A stretch of DNA of 64,000 nucleotides from JABMNT01 sp048262655 (GCA_048262655.1 JBLXEY010000005.1:124001-188000), one strand, 5' to 3'. Positions 43,809 to 53,343 are shown, counted from the first letter of the stretch. Made by a program: numbers and translations. The notes: generated by a model from the sequence alone, not told the origin.

Positions 43809-44732
43809 CTATTTTGGACCTGCGCCTGGCAAGGGGCCCAACTGCTCCGCCCAATGCGCCATAATCTCCAGTCCAAACTCCGTCACAGGAACCGAGGGTG
43901 CGCGAGCCAAACCGTTATCCAGGCCGAGCCGCTGGGCCATCAAGTGTTTACCGTAAGCGACAAAGTTTTCGACAGAACTCATCATAAAGACAATTAACGG
44001 CAGCAGTTCACGGTGAAGACGTTCCGCCTCGGCTACATCCCCCTCAGTACCAGACGTCAGCAGTTCATAGATGCGAACTTGCGGATCGAAAATATCCGGA
44101 GCCGGAATCAAACCGACGCAACCAGCCCGAAAAGAATCCGGGAACTGGATACCAGCGATCCCCGCAAAGATATCAAAAGCGCCTTCCGTGTCTTCGTTTA
44201 GTTGATGAATGTAGGCGGCAGGCCCCTCTGCCTTCAGCAAGCAAACATTGGCGTGCTGTTTGTTCAATGTCTTTAACGCCCCGTTTGACAAACTGGTCGC
44301 CATCAGGCCTGGCGCATTTTGCACCGCCAGCGGTATGTTTGCGGTCTCGGCAACCGCCCCCAGAAAACGCACATATTCTAATTCAGGAACGCCAACAATG
44401 GCCGGCGGCTGCAAGACGGCCCAATCAGCGCCCGCCGCTTCGGCCGCTTTCACGAAGGTTTGTTGCCCGCCGATGCTGCCTTCACCAACCGTTACCGCGT
44501 AAGGCACACGGCCATTGATGGCTTCACCGACCCAATCAATAACCTGACGGCGTTCATTCACATCGAGTTTACCAACTTCTGTCGCCAATCCCATAACTGC
44601 GATTCCGTGCGCACCACCGGCAATGCAGCCTTCGACCTGTCGGACCATAGCCGCACGGTCAAGTTGGCCCGTATCATCATAAAAACTGTAAAGAATTGGA
44701 TAGACGCCCTTAAATCCCGTATTCGCCCCCAT
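43809..44732 (-). CDS. DHDPS/NAL family class I aldolase, not DapA
   Basis: A 307 aa TIM-barrel enzyme: GVYPILYSFYDDTGQLDRAAM, GGAHGIAVMGLATEVGKLDVNER and the Schiff-base Lys in VCLLKAEGPAAYI. The GxxGE motif of DapA reads GLATE, so lysine biosynthesis is unlikely; lyase or dehydratase action on a 2-oxo acid is more probable. Stop codons of this gene and of the DsrE-like gene are only two bases apart on opposite strands. Confidence 0.8.
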   Translation of the reverse strand: MGANTGFKGVYPILYSFYDDTGQLDRAAMVRQVEGCIAGGAHGIAVMGLATEVGKLDVNERRQVIDWVGEAINGRVPYAVTVGEGSIGGQQTFVKAAEAAGADWAVLQPPAIVGVPELEYVRFLGAVAETANIPLAVQNAPGLMATSLSNGALKTLNKQHANVCLLKAEGPAAYIHQLNEDTEGAFDIFAGIAGIQFPDSFRAGCVGLIPAPDIFDPQVRIYELLTSGTEGDVAEAERLHRELLPLIVFMMSSVENFVAYGKHLMAQRLGLDNGLARAPSVPVTEFGLEIMAHWAEQLGPLPGAGPK

Positions 44733-44840
44733 AATTCATCTCTCCCGTAAATTTAATAGATGGCCCTGCCGTGCTCAGGCCTGCTTTGATCCTAGGGCAG
44801 GAGTAAACTTGGGTCCACCTGGATAAACTCCCGCAGACGC

Positions 44841-45653
44841 TCAGGGTTTAACGGCAGAAAGAAACGAGGCCGTTGGCACAGCGATGCCAATACCTCCCTT
44901 CGCTCCCGTCGCCGCATACCCCACATGAATGCCGACCAATCGATACCGATTGTCTTTCCCGCTTAAAATTATGGGAGATCCGGAATCCCCCGGTAATGCG
45001 TTACACCCGTGCAAGGCCAGTTTGCGTTGTTTCTCTATACCCCAAATCGCGCAGCCCACATGGGCCGTCAGCACATGGCGTTTATCAGCGCTATAACCCG
45101 CCTGAACATAAGGCCCAGATCGTAAGTTCCGGGCCTGAAAGACCAGCGGGTTAAACGCGTGAGGCTGGATAAAGCCGGTTGTCGGAACCGGATCTTTAAG
45201 CAAATCAACTACAGCCCAGTCATGACCAAAGGCGCCCATAGATCCTCGTTTTTGGGACCGATATTTCGGCGCGGGATGAATGGCCGTCACTTTCGACGCA
45301 AACAGATAGTCGCCCTTGTTCCAGCCCGCGACGAAATGCAGGGATTGAGGAGGCAGGTATTTCTGTGTCCTTTTATTCCATAAACAATGGGCCGCTGTTA
45401 AAATTCGCTTTGGCCCAATCACTGTCGCCGTACAATGACTTCCTAACCGGCTGTTCAAGCGGCCAACAGCGCGCCAAGGCGGCAGGGTACTGTCAACAAT
45501 GACCCGGTTGTCGTCACCCGCCTTACTTTTTAAGTCTAGAAGACGCTGGTGCAGTTTTGCATCGGCGGCAATTAATGGCCCTGTCAGTAGAGTCAGCGTG
45601 ACGAACAGAAACATAAAGAACACACGATGGATGAAAGATTGGCGGTTGATCAT
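44841..45653 (-). CDS. secreted trypsin-like serine protease
   Basis: A 270 aa exported protein with a signal peptide (residues 1-31, hydrophobic FFMFLFVTLTLLTGPLIA). The chymotrypsin-fold triad is H89 (TAAHC), D145 (HDWAVVDL) and S224 (GDSGSP), with Cys pairs C74/C90 and C201/C217. The frame reaches 45674, but the ATG at 45653 overlaps the upstream stop as TGATG and directly precedes the signal peptide, so I use it. It is the last gene of the type I secretion operon and may process the exported substrate. Confidence 0.88.
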   Translation of the reverse strand: MINRQSFIHRVFFMFLFVTLTLLTGPLIAADAKLHQRLLDLKSKAGDDNRVIVDSTLPPWRAVGRLNSRLGSHCTATVIGPKRILTAAHCLWNKRTQKYLPPQSLHFVAGWNKGDYLFASKVTAIHPAPKYRSQKRGSMGAFGHDWAVVDLLKDPVPTTGFIQPHAFNPLVFQARNLRSGPYVQAGYSADKRHVLTAHVGCAIWGIEKQRKLALHGCNALPGDSGSPIILSGKDNRYRLVGIHVGYAATGAKGGIGIAVPTASFLSAVKP

Positions 45654-46897
45654 CAGCTTTCCTGCGCCGCACAAAACTGTTCGTAGGCGTTATTAATCAT
45701 CACTAATTTTTCATTACTTTGGCGGACGAACTCTTCAGGCATACCCTGCGCTATCAGCTTGTCCGGGTGATTTTCCATCGCCAGTTTATGATAGGCTTTT
45801 TTGGCTTGTTGTGGTGTTGCATCTTCCGCCAAAGCCAGAACGGTCAAATAGTGAGGCCTGTCATCATGTGTGCCCGACAAACCGCCAGAACCACTGATGT
45901 TCTTGAGGCGTTCAAACTCCTCCCCGGATATCCCAAGCATCGCGGCAACGCGTTCGATAAATTGGATCATCTTTGCCAACCCGCCCCCTGACGAACGGGC
46001 AATGCGCAACAGGGATACAACAAGCTCTTCAAGTACCGCAGGCTCTTCACGGAAGATATCGGCAATTTGTTGGGCATAGGGCTCAAACCCTCCGGAGCTG
46101 CCCTGCGCCCGATTGAAAATGCGGATCACATTTGCCAGATCACTTACCGGAATGTCGAAAACTTCACGCAATTGAGAAATTTCTTTTTGCGAATATGATC
46201 CACCTGCCGCGGCCATTTTTGCAGCCAAGGTTATAATGGCCGTCGTAAAGGCGATCTGACGCCCATCCTCCACCCCTGATGTTTTATAACTGCCATCTTG
46301 TCCGGTTTTTCCCAAAATATAACCAAGCGGGCCGGAAATCGAAAAGCTCGATATACCGTCAACAGCTTTGCCCCAGATACTCGTCGGGATATCAAAAAAA
46401 CTTTTGATCCGAAAAGATAATTGAGCGGCCACGGTTTCCTGCTCATTCTCAGCAGGGTCGTGCTCAAACTCCATCAAGGTCTTTAGATTGGAATTTTGAC
46501 GTGCCGACAGAACGCTGGCCATCTGCGATGCCAGCTCATCATGCCGCTGGATCAACGGTGCCAGATTTTCTTTTGTAATTTCAATAATCGTTGCAGTACC
46601 TGCCGCCTGTACTGTAGCCGTGCGGGGAGTTCCCGTCAGCAACGACATCTCGCCAAAGAACTCACCCTCCCACAGATCACCGACATAAACCGCCTTTCCC
46701 GCATCATCAATGAACACGGAAAGTCGACCAGATTTGACGATAAACAGGGAGCTTCCATTTTCCCCTTGTGTAACCGCCGCTTGCCCGGACGACAGCGTTA
46801 GCACATTCACTTCATCGGCCAAACCGGCCAATTCATCCTTGGAGAGGACTCGGAAAATATCCGCAGAGCGCAGGAAGGACACGGTATCAGCAGCCAT
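45653..46897 (-). CDS. cyclic nucleotide-binding / TerB-like / J-domain fusion protein
   Basis: A 414 aa cytoplasmic protein. Residues about 5-125 form a cNMP-binding domain with a good phosphate-binding cassette (FGEMSLLTGTPRTATV). Residues about 195-310 resemble the TerB/DjlA helical domain (IAFTTAIITLAAKMAAAGGS, EEFERLKNI). Residues 348-414 are a J domain with HPD at 377-379. DjlA is membrane-TerB-J; here a nucleotide sensor replaces the membrane anchor. It lies directly after hlyD and before the protease in the type I secretion operon, so a regulated DnaK-dependent chaperone role for the secreted protein is plausible. Middle-domain assignment is by pattern. Confidence 0.8.
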   Translation of the reverse strand: MAADTVSFLRSADIFRVLSKDELAGLADEVNVLTLSSGQAAVTQGENGSSLFIVKSGRLSVFIDDAGKAVYVGDLWEGEFFGEMSLLTGTPRTATVQAAGTATIIEITKENLAPLIQRHDELASQMASVLSARQNSNLKTLMEFEHDPAENEQETVAAQLSFRIKSFFDIPTSIWGKAVDGISSFSISGPLGYILGKTGQDGSYKTSGVEDGRQIAFTTAIITLAAKMAAAGGSYSQKEISQLREVFDIPVSDLANVIRIFNRAQGSSGGFEPYAQQIADIFREEPAVLEELVVSLLRIARSSGGGLAKMIQFIERVAAMLGISGEEFERLKNISGSGGLSGTHDDRPHYLTVLALAEDATPQQAKKAYHKLAMENHPDKLIAQGMPEEFVRQSNEKLVMINNAYEQFCAAQES

Positions 46898-48322
46898 TTA
46901 TTGTTCTTTCAGGCTCTCATCCTGATATTCCTGAAGCGGCGCCAAAATGTAATCAATGATCTTGCGCTTACCGGTCTTGATCTCGATGGTGACCGCCATG
47001 CCTGGCGTCAAATTAACCGTTTTGGCGCCGACCAGCATGGTCGTCCGTGCCATCGAAATACGAGCCGGATAAGCCAGGCCATTTTGTTCGTCTTCGACCG
47101 CATCGCCATAAACGTGTCGAACAAGGCCATCAATGGTTCCATACTTCGTAAACGGAAAACTCTCTATCTTGAGTTCTGCTTCCTGATCCTTGCGCACAAA
47201 ACCGATGTCCTTGTTCAGTATCTTTGCCTCCACCTCAATCTTGGAATTTGCCGGAACAATCTGCATCAGAGGTTGTGCCGGTGTCACCACGCCACCAACC
47301 GTGTGAACATCCAGTTGCTGGATGGTCCCATCAACGGGAGCAGTTAACGTTTGCAGGCGTTTGCGCTCGACAGCTTTAACCAGTTCTTGCTCAATTGATT
47401 TCGTGCGCTGCTGTACTTCTGATTTTTGCGCATGCACGTCGCGGTTAAACGCCGCATCTTTTTCTGCATACTGGGCGCGGGCGGAACGCAGGCTGGCCTG
47501 ACTCTCGGTCAGGCGCTGGCGTTCGACTTCCAGCTGCCCGGCGACATCGAACTCTTCTTCTTCCATTTCATTGAACGTAAGTTTTGGCAGCACTCCTTTT
47601 TCATAAAGGCGTCGGTTATCGTTGATCCGTTCCTTTACTTTCTGGTACTTGGTTTTCAAGCGGTCAATGCCTGCCGACGTCGTTCGGATTTCAGCCTTGG
47701 CGCGCGATATTTCTCCCTCAAGAGTGGCACGTTCTGCCTTATGTTGCTGTAACTGGCTGAGCAAATAGGCGCGGTGCAATTCGATCAAGGCAATCGGGGT
47801 TCCTTCGGGCGGGTTATAGTTTTTCGCAGGGTCGTCCGTCAGCAGGGCGTCCAATCGCGCGAGCTCCGTTTTTGCCGTCAACAATTCCTGCGACAGGCGT
47901 TCCCGGTCCGCCTCCGAGCCGGTCGGGTCCAACTCGATCAGCAAATCGCCTTTCTTTACGGACTGGCCATCCGTCACATGAATAGTACGCACGACACCAC
48001 TCTCCAAGGGCTGGATCATCTTCAAGCGTTCGCTTGGAATGATCTTCCCGTGTGCCGTAGCAATAATATCCATCTCGCCAATGGAAGCCCAAACTATGGC
48101 AATGGCTGAAAACGCACAAATTGTTAACAACACGGCACGCCCGAGGGGACGCACGGGAGTCTCTGTGATTTCTATCGCGGCAGGCATAAACGCCAACTCA
48201 TCGCGTTTTGCGGCCCCCATAGCACTCAATTGTTTGCGCCCTTGCTTCTCGTCCTGCCAAGCCGCACGAGCAACATCGGCATGGTGCTTAAGTGTCGTCA
48301 ACATGCCCATTTTATTGCTCAT
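46898..48322 (-). CDS. type I secretion membrane fusion protein, HlyD family
   Basis: Periplasmic adaptor of 474 aa: a cytoplasmic N-terminus, one membrane helix at about 62-82 (GRAVLLTICAFSAIAIVWASI), a half lipoyl motif (SGVVRTIHVTDGQSVKKGDLLIELD), a long coiled coil (about 125-320), then the closing lipoyl half (LTAPVDGTIQQLDVHTVGGVV) and a beta-barrel. The form is that of HlyD/PrtE adaptors. It overlaps the transporter gene by 11 bases. Confidence 0.94.
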   Translation of the reverse strand: MSNKMGMLTTLKHHADVARAAWQDEKQGRKQLSAMGAAKRDELAFMPAAIEITETPVRPLGRAVLLTICAFSAIAIVWASIGEMDIIATAHGKIIPSERLKMIQPLESGVVRTIHVTDGQSVKKGDLLIELDPTGSEADRERLSQELLTAKTELARLDALLTDDPAKNYNPPEGTPIALIELHRAYLLSQLQQHKAERATLEGEISRAKAEIRTTSAGIDRLKTKYQKVKERINDNRRLYEKGVLPKLTFNEMEEEEFDVAGQLEVERQRLTESQASLRSARAQYAEKDAAFNRDVHAQKSEVQQRTKSIEQELVKAVERKRLQTLTAPVDGTIQQLDVHTVGGVVTPAQPLMQIVPANSKIEVEAKILNKDIGFVRKDQEAELKIESFPFTKYGTIDGLVRHVYGDAVEDEQNGLAYPARISMARTTMLVGAKTVNLTPGMAVTIEIKTGKRKIIDYILAPLQEYQDESLKEQ

Positions 48323-50924
48323 CCTTTTGCGACTGCAATTTCGCCTTCACAACATCGGCCAAACTGCCCCGAACGATCCGCCGTGTCTTTGCCTGCGGCT
48401 CTGCAGTTGTGGCGGGCGATGCAGCCTCGGTTGAGATTGACATGGAGACCGGTTTCCCTGCGGTGACGGTAGTCCCGTCCTTCCGTTGCGATTGCGGTTG
48501 TGGTTTGGGCTGAGGTTGAGATTGGGGTTGAGGCTGCGACTTTGGCGCTACGCCGGTTGTTTGTTCTGGCACCGTTGCTTTTGGATTATCGGTGTTTGAT
48601 GCAGGGACAGGGTCTTGCGTTTCTGCAGGTGCCGTATCTTTCTTCACGTTTTCAATAAGTTGCGCCCGCGGTGCTGGCGTATCCGCCAAAGGGGTCCCGG
48701 CTGCTTGAGCTTGCCAAAGCTTTGAATAACGGCCGCCAGACGTTAGCAAGCTCGAATGAGTCCCATCCTCAACGATATCGCCGGCTTCTATGGTAATAAT
48801 TCGATCACAATCGCGCACTGTCGACAGGCGGTGCGCAATAATAAACACCGTCCGCCCTTTGCAAATATGGCGCATGTTTCTCTGGATGATTTCTTCAGAT
48901 TCATAGTCAAGGGCCGACGTTGCTTCATCGAGTATGAGAATGCGCGGATTGGTTACCAAAGCCCGGGCAATCGCAATGCGCTGGCGTTGCCCTCCTGATA
49001 ATGTACCTCCACGTTCACCAATCAACGTGTCGTAGCCTTCGGGTAATTCCAGAATAAAATCATGGGCGCCCGCTTGTTGCGCCGCCTCGATCACCCGTTC
49101 CATGCTCATTGCCGGATCGGCGATGGCAATATTATCGCGTACAGATCGATTGAACAGATAGTTCTCCTGCAACACGACACCCACCTGGCGACGCAGCCAG
49201 GCCGGATCAACAAGTCCCAAATCGGTGCCATCGATCAGCACGCGCCCCTTCTCTGGTAAGTATAGCCGTTGCACCAGCTTGGTCAGCGTTGACTTGCCGG
49301 AACCCGACGGCCCAACAATGCCAATGACCTGCCCTGCCGGGACGTCAAGAGAAACACTTTTTAGAATTTCCGGCCCATCTGAACGATAACGGAAGGTAAC
49401 ACCGTCAAAGGAAACATCTCCTCTAATGGGCGGCAACTTGGCACGTCCGGCTTCAGCAGAGCCTTCCGTCTTGGTATTAAGAATATCGCCCAATCGCTCG
49501 ACGCTCACCCGCATCTGTTGGAAGTCCTGCCACAATTGCGCAAGACGCAGGATCGGTTGGGAAACCCGCCCGGAAAGCATGTTAAATGCGACCAATTGAC
49601 CAACGGTCAAATCACCGGCAATCACCAGTTTCGCACCAAAAAACAAGGTTGCGGCCATTGTTATTTTTTGGATCGCCTGGACGCCCTGTTGCGCGATATT
49701 GGAGAGTTGCGCCGTCTTGAAAGACGCCTGCACATAACCGGCAAGTTGCTCTTCCCAGCGGCGCTGCATCTGCGGCTCGACAGCCGATGATTTTAGTGTC
49801 TCAACGCCGGAAACAGCCTCTGTCAAAAAAGCCGTATTGGCGGCACCGCGCTGGAACTTTTCTTCGACACGCGCCCGCAGCGCTGGCGTGATAAATAGCG
49901 AAAATCCGACGTAGACCGGGATCGATCCCATCACGATCCACGTCAGTACAGGCGCAAAAATGAACATGATCCAGAAGAAAACAATGGTGAAGACCAAATC
50001 TACCACCAACGTCAAGGCAGAACCCGTCAGGAAGTTGCGGATGTTTTCAAGTTCGCGCACCCGCGCCACTGTCTCCCCAACCCGGCGAGACCCGAAATAA
50101 GAAATCGGCAATTTAAGCAAATGGCGAAATAACTTGGTCCCAAGCTCAACGTCAATTCGGTTGGTTGTGTGCGAAAAGATGTAGGTCCGAAGCCCGCCCA
50201 GAATAACTTCAAATGCGGAGACAACAACCAGCGCAAAGATCAACACATCAAGGCTGGACAACCCGCGGCTGACCAGAACTTTATCGATGATCACCATAAA
50301 AAACAGCGGCGATACAGTCGCGAAAATCTGAATGAAAAAACTGCCAACGATCACATCGCGAAACAAATGGCGGTATTTAATAATCGCCGGGATAAACCAC
50401 GAAATATCAAATTTTCGGGCGTCACCTGATAGCATCTCGCGTGTTGTCATTAATAGAAGACTACCATCCCACTCGGCTTCAAGCTGCTCTTTCGGAATGG
50501 TTTGTGGCCGCCCAGCCTGTGGGCATTGAATCAAGACCTTGCCGTTTGCCTTGTCGGCCTTCGCCAGAATAAAATAGGTCCCGTCGTGGCGCTTGGCGAT
50601 GGCAGGGAGCGGCACTTTATCGAGGCGATCCCAGCTGCTTTCAATAATCCGGGCTTTAAACTCAAGCTCTTTGGCGACCCGAAGCAAATCCGTATCGGTG
50701 AACAATTCACCCGGCTTACCGAGCTTGTGGCGCGTTTGATCTGCATCCACCGGCATTTCAAGGAACTGCGCGAGCATAATGAAACAAACAAGGCCTGTAT
50801 CAATAATCGCCGGGGCGTCTGTTTCAGCAACGCCTGCCGCTTGTGCCGCCGCTCTTACAGCCGTGCCCGTTGGCGCTTCCTGGGCCTTGGTGTCCGGTTG
50901 CGGCGTTTCGGGATCACTCATCAC
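48312..50924 (-). CDS. type I secretion ABC transporter, HlyB family, with Pro/Gln-rich tail
   Basis: An 870 aa exporter. An N-terminal C39-like domain (about 38-165) has Thr in place of the catalytic Cys (IIDTG), as in HlyB, so it binds rather than cleaves. Six membrane helices follow (about 185-470), then the ATPase with GPSGSGKST, LSGGQRQRIAIARAL, ILILDEATSALD and the H-loop. After the ATPase a tail of about 130 aa, with Pro-Gln repeats and a Lys/Arg-rich end, is unlike HlyB. The substrate gene and a TolC gene are not in the window. First gene of the four-gene operon. Confidence 0.93.
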   Translation of the reverse strand: MMSDPETPQPDTKAQEAPTGTAVRAAAQAAGVAETDAPAIIDTGLVCFIMLAQFLEMPVDADQTRHKLGKPGELFTDTDLLRVAKELEFKARIIESSWDRLDKVPLPAIAKRHDGTYFILAKADKANGKVLIQCPQAGRPQTIPKEQLEAEWDGSLLLMTTREMLSGDARKFDISWFIPAIIKYRHLFRDVIVGSFFIQIFATVSPLFFMVIIDKVLVSRGLSSLDVLIFALVVVSAFEVILGGLRTYIFSHTTNRIDVELGTKLFRHLLKLPISYFGSRRVGETVARVRELENIRNFLTGSALTLVVDLVFTIVFFWIMFIFAPVLTWIVMGSIPVYVGFSLFITPALRARVEEKFQRGAANTAFLTEAVSGVETLKSSAVEPQMQRRWEEQLAGYVQASFKTAQLSNIAQQGVQAIQKITMAATLFFGAKLVIAGDLTVGQLVAFNMLSGRVSQPILRLAQLWQDFQQMRVSVERLGDILNTKTEGSAEAGRAKLPPIRGDVSFDGVTFRYRSDGPEILKSVSLDVPAGQVIGIVGPSGSGKSTLTKLVQRLYLPEKGRVLIDGTDLGLVDPAWLRRQVGVVLQENYLFNRSVRDNIAIADPAMSMERVIEAAQQAGAHDFILELPEGYDTLIGERGGTLSGGQRQRIAIARALVTNPRILILDEATSALDYESEEIIQRNMRHICKGRTVFIIAHRLSTVRDCDRIITIEAGDIVEDGTHSSLLTSGGRYSKLWQAQAAGTPLADTPAPRAQLIENVKKDTAPAETQDPVPASNTDNPKATVPEQTTGVAPKSQPQPQSQPQPKPQPQSQRKDGTTVTAGKPVSMSISTEAASPATTAEPQAKTRRIVRGSLADVVKAKLQSQKDEQ

Positions 50925-51193
50925 CTATACCAGCCAACCCAAGCGTTACAGTCGTATGCATCATTTTATATTCCCCTGCGAACGGCCTCATCGTCCGCTT
51001 TCAGACAGTGAACGTAGCAAACAATCAGGACTAATCAAAGGATAGGGTGTGTGTAACCTGTGCCTAATCGAGAAGCCACTGCAAACGGCCCTGAGCGATC
51101 AAAGATGAGGGGCTATTTCGAACAAAACGAAGTTGCTGGTGTTCACTAACTGTTGGGTCGCCCTATCGGATTAAAAAAACACTCCATCACCTC

Positions 51194-51781
51194 TTACCCC
51201 ACCACAGCCTGATACGCAGAACGAAACCGAATGCGGCATTCGGCCAGGTCCATGTTGCGTTTGTAGACCGTGGGTGGGCCGTCCATGACACGGAGATGCA
51301 GGAACCGGGGGCCGGGAGCTTGTTTTAGGAAATCAGCAGCCCCCTTAAAATCGGCTTCGGTTTCGACCCGGAGCGTCGAGGAAAACCCGGCCCCTTCAGC
51401 CATTAGTTTTAAATCGGTTTTGTTGGACGTATGGCCGGTTTGGCCGCCGGTTTCCCCGTGGCAGCCATTATCAACACAGACGATTGTCAGATTTTCCGGG
51501 CCAATCGTCGCCACAGTCGCAAGTGAACCAACGTTCATCAGAAGCTCTCCATCACCCGTCACTACCGCGACGTTGTGATCTGGCGCTGACATGGCAACAC
51601 CAAGGCCCATGGACGCAGCAGCGCCCATGGCACCGGCCATGGTAAAGACGTTATCGCCATCTTCGGTCAGGCCCGCAACGTCGCGGGCCGATCCGGCAAG
51701 GCCGGTGATGAACAAATAATCCTTGGGGTTCGGAAAAATTTTGGACAGAACTTCGCGTCTGTCGAGAGTAGCAGGGGTCAT
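51194..51781 (-). CDS. TPP enzyme beta subunit, sulfopyruvate/phosphonopyruvate decarboxylase-like
   Basis: A 195 aa TPP-binding subunit. The cofactor motif runs from GDG at 76-78 to N105, and MAGAMGAAASMGLGVAMSAPD matches the C-terminal half of ComDE-type decarboxylases. It follows the alpha subunit by 16 bases. Two-subunit forms are known for sulfopyruvate decarboxylase (ComD/ComE), whereas phosphonopyruvate decarboxylase is usually one chain. Substrate here is inferred only. Confidence 0.82.
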   Translation of the reverse strand: MTPATLDRREVLSKIFPNPKDYLFITGLAGSARDVAGLTEDGDNVFTMAGAMGAAASMGLGVAMSAPDHNVAVVTGDGELLMNVGSLATVATIGPENLTIVCVDNGCHGETGGQTGHTSNKTDLKLMAEGAGFSSTLRVETEADFKGAADFLKQAPGPRFLHLRVMDGPPTVYKRNMDLAECRIRFRSAYQAVVG

Positions 51782-51797
51782 AAGATGTGCCTCCTGA

Positions 51798-52325
51798 TTA
51801 AAAGGGTTTTGCGCCTAAAAAGCGCTGGGATAAAATGAGGGCGGCGGATTTACCGCTTTTAAACGTCGCCGACAGGGCCGCATTTGTCGCAGGCCCCAGA
51901 TCATCAATGTGATCCACGTGGAAGAGCAGCATGCCCATGGCCGTCAAAATTGTTTCTACCGCTTGGCCCATGGGATATTGCCACGGGTTTTGTTCGCCAT
52001 AATCACCGCGCATGGAAACCATAAGCAAGATCGGAAACCGCCCGCCGTTCACAAAAGACAAGAAATTTGGGATATTGCCCACACCTGATGATTGCATACA
52101 GACAACGGCTTTTTCACCAACCAAGTCAGCCCCGGCACAAACCGCGACACCTTCTTCTTCGGTTGTCAGCAGGATCGGGCGAACGCCATTGTGCTGCTCC
52201 GCATATTCAATCAGACGCTTGTTCCCGGCATCGGGCACATAAGGGAATAGCGTCACACCCGCGTTGACGAAATCATCAAACAGCTGCTTCGACCAATCGG
52301 TTTGTTCAGGTACATTCATTCGCAC
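51798..52325 (-). CDS. TPP enzyme alpha subunit, sulfopyruvate decarboxylase-like
   Basis: A 175 aa pyrimidine-binding subunit, with VTLFPYVPDAGNKRLIEYAE and the Glu-rich TTEEEGVAVCAGADLVGEKAVV (E57 region) that activates TPP, then MQSSGVGNIPNFLSF. This is the N-terminal half of decarboxylases such as ComDE. Start may be the first ATG or the ATG at codon 3. It belongs to a run of four minus-strand genes, DadA-SDR-alpha-beta, with 16-46 bases between them. Confidence 0.82.
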   Translation of the reverse strand: MRMNVPEQTDWSKQLFDDFVNAGVTLFPYVPDAGNKRLIEYAEQHNGVRPILLTTEEEGVAVCAGADLVGEKAVVCMQSSGVGNIPNFLSFVNGGRFPILLMVSMRGDYGEQNPWQYPMGQAVETILTAMGMLLFHVDHIDDLGPATNAALSATFKSGKSAALILSQRFLGAKPF

Positions 52326-52365
52326 TTTACCTTTCGTATTTTACTAACGGACGCTTCATCCCGGT

Positions 52366-53343
52366 TCAGGAAAGCGTTTTGACCAAGCGGCGCAAACCTT
52401 CTTCTATGGTGACTTCCGGCTTCCATCCAAGCACAGCCTCCGCCTTCGCGTTCAGATAATGCAGGCCCGCACCGGTTTTCAGACGCACCCGGCCATCTTC
52501 TTCGATATATTCCGGTTCCAGATCAGAACCGACAATATTGGTAATCATCTGCACCAATTCTTTTGTCATGATACTGCGCCCACCGGAAATATTCATGGCC
52601 TCATCCGTTGCATCGCTTTCCAGCGCCATCAAAATGGCGCGCGCCACATCGCCCACATAAGTGAAATCTTTGCTTTCTGTGCCATCGCCAAACAATTGAG
52701 GCCGTTCGCCCCGCATCAAACGCTCATAGGTCTCGATGATATAAAGCGCGTTGGCGGCGCGGTGATGCTGACCTTCGCCGTAGACAGTAGAAAAACGAAG
52801 GGCCAGATAATCCAGATCGTATTTTTGTTTATACATCCGACATAATTGTTCGCCAATGATCTTGCTGCTGCCATAGGCTGCTGCCCCAGCGGGCACGCCT
52901 TCCGTAGAATGCGGCATGGCCTCATCAATCCCACCACCAATGCCAAAACCATAAACCGCACTGGAAGACGCAAAGACAACTTTCCCAACGTTATTCAGGC
53001 GCGCACTTTCCAAAAAGTTCAAATGCCCTTTGATGTTTACGTCAATGGCATCCCAGGGGTTTTGCGAAAATCCGAGCGACATATAGGCGGCTAAATTGAC
53101 GGCTCCATCGACACCTTCCATATGATCGATAAATTGATGCAGCTTCATGACGTCGCCGGGCACGAGACTTACACGCGGGTCGTCTTTCAATGCCCCCAAA
53201 GAATCTGTTGCATCAAACAAAACCGGATCATAAACAATGACTTCCGCAGCATTGACCGCCAGCAACCCTTTTACCAGGTGCGAGCCTACCAGAGAGGCGC
53301 CGCCCGCAATAAGAAATTTCCCACCGTCAATTTTGATTGCCAT
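52366..53343 (-). CDS. extended SDR, NAD-dependent epimerase/dehydratase
   Basis: A 325 aa protein: Rossmann motif IAGGASLVGSHLVKGLL, NLAAYMSLGFSQNPWDAIDVN, the active-site SSSAVYG and the AAYGSSKIIGEQ pair. The pattern is that of UDP-glucose-4-epimerase relatives. Its place between DadA and a TPP decarboxylase is unusual for a sugar epimerase and suggests a small-molecule substrate or cofactor-linked intermediate, but no firm function can be given. Confidence 0.78.
   Translation of the reverse strand: MAIKIDGGKFLIAGGASLVGSHLVKGLLAVNAAEVIVYDPVLFDATDSLGALKDDPRVSLVPGDVMKLHQFIDHMEGVDGAVNLAAYMSLGFSQNPWDAIDVNIKGHLNFLESARLNNVGKVVFASSSAVYGFGIGGGIDEAMPHSTEGVPAGAAAYGSSKIIGEQLCRMYKQKYDLDYLALRFSTVYGEGQHHRAANALYIIETYERLMRGERPQLFGDGTESKDFTYVGDVARAILMALESDATDEAMNISGGRSIMTKELVQMITNIVGSDLEPEYIEEDGRVRLKTGAGLHYLNAKAEAVLGWKPEVTIEEGLRRLVKTLS

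Noticed and set aside
43809..44732. dapA (dihydrodipicolinate synthase)
   Set aside because: The family GxxGE motif is altered and there is no lysine-pathway context. Only the wider DHDPS/NAL family is supported.
48480..48545. Short DNA repeats (GGTTGAGG type) as a repeat array or CRISPR
   Set aside because: They encode the Pro/Gln tail of the ABC transporter, vary in length and have no spacers.
51194..52325. Acetolactate synthase large subunit split by a frameshift
   Set aside because: Each half has its own start, stop and proper end, and the split matches known two-subunit sulfopyruvate decarboxylases. The FAD domain of acetolactate synthase is missing.
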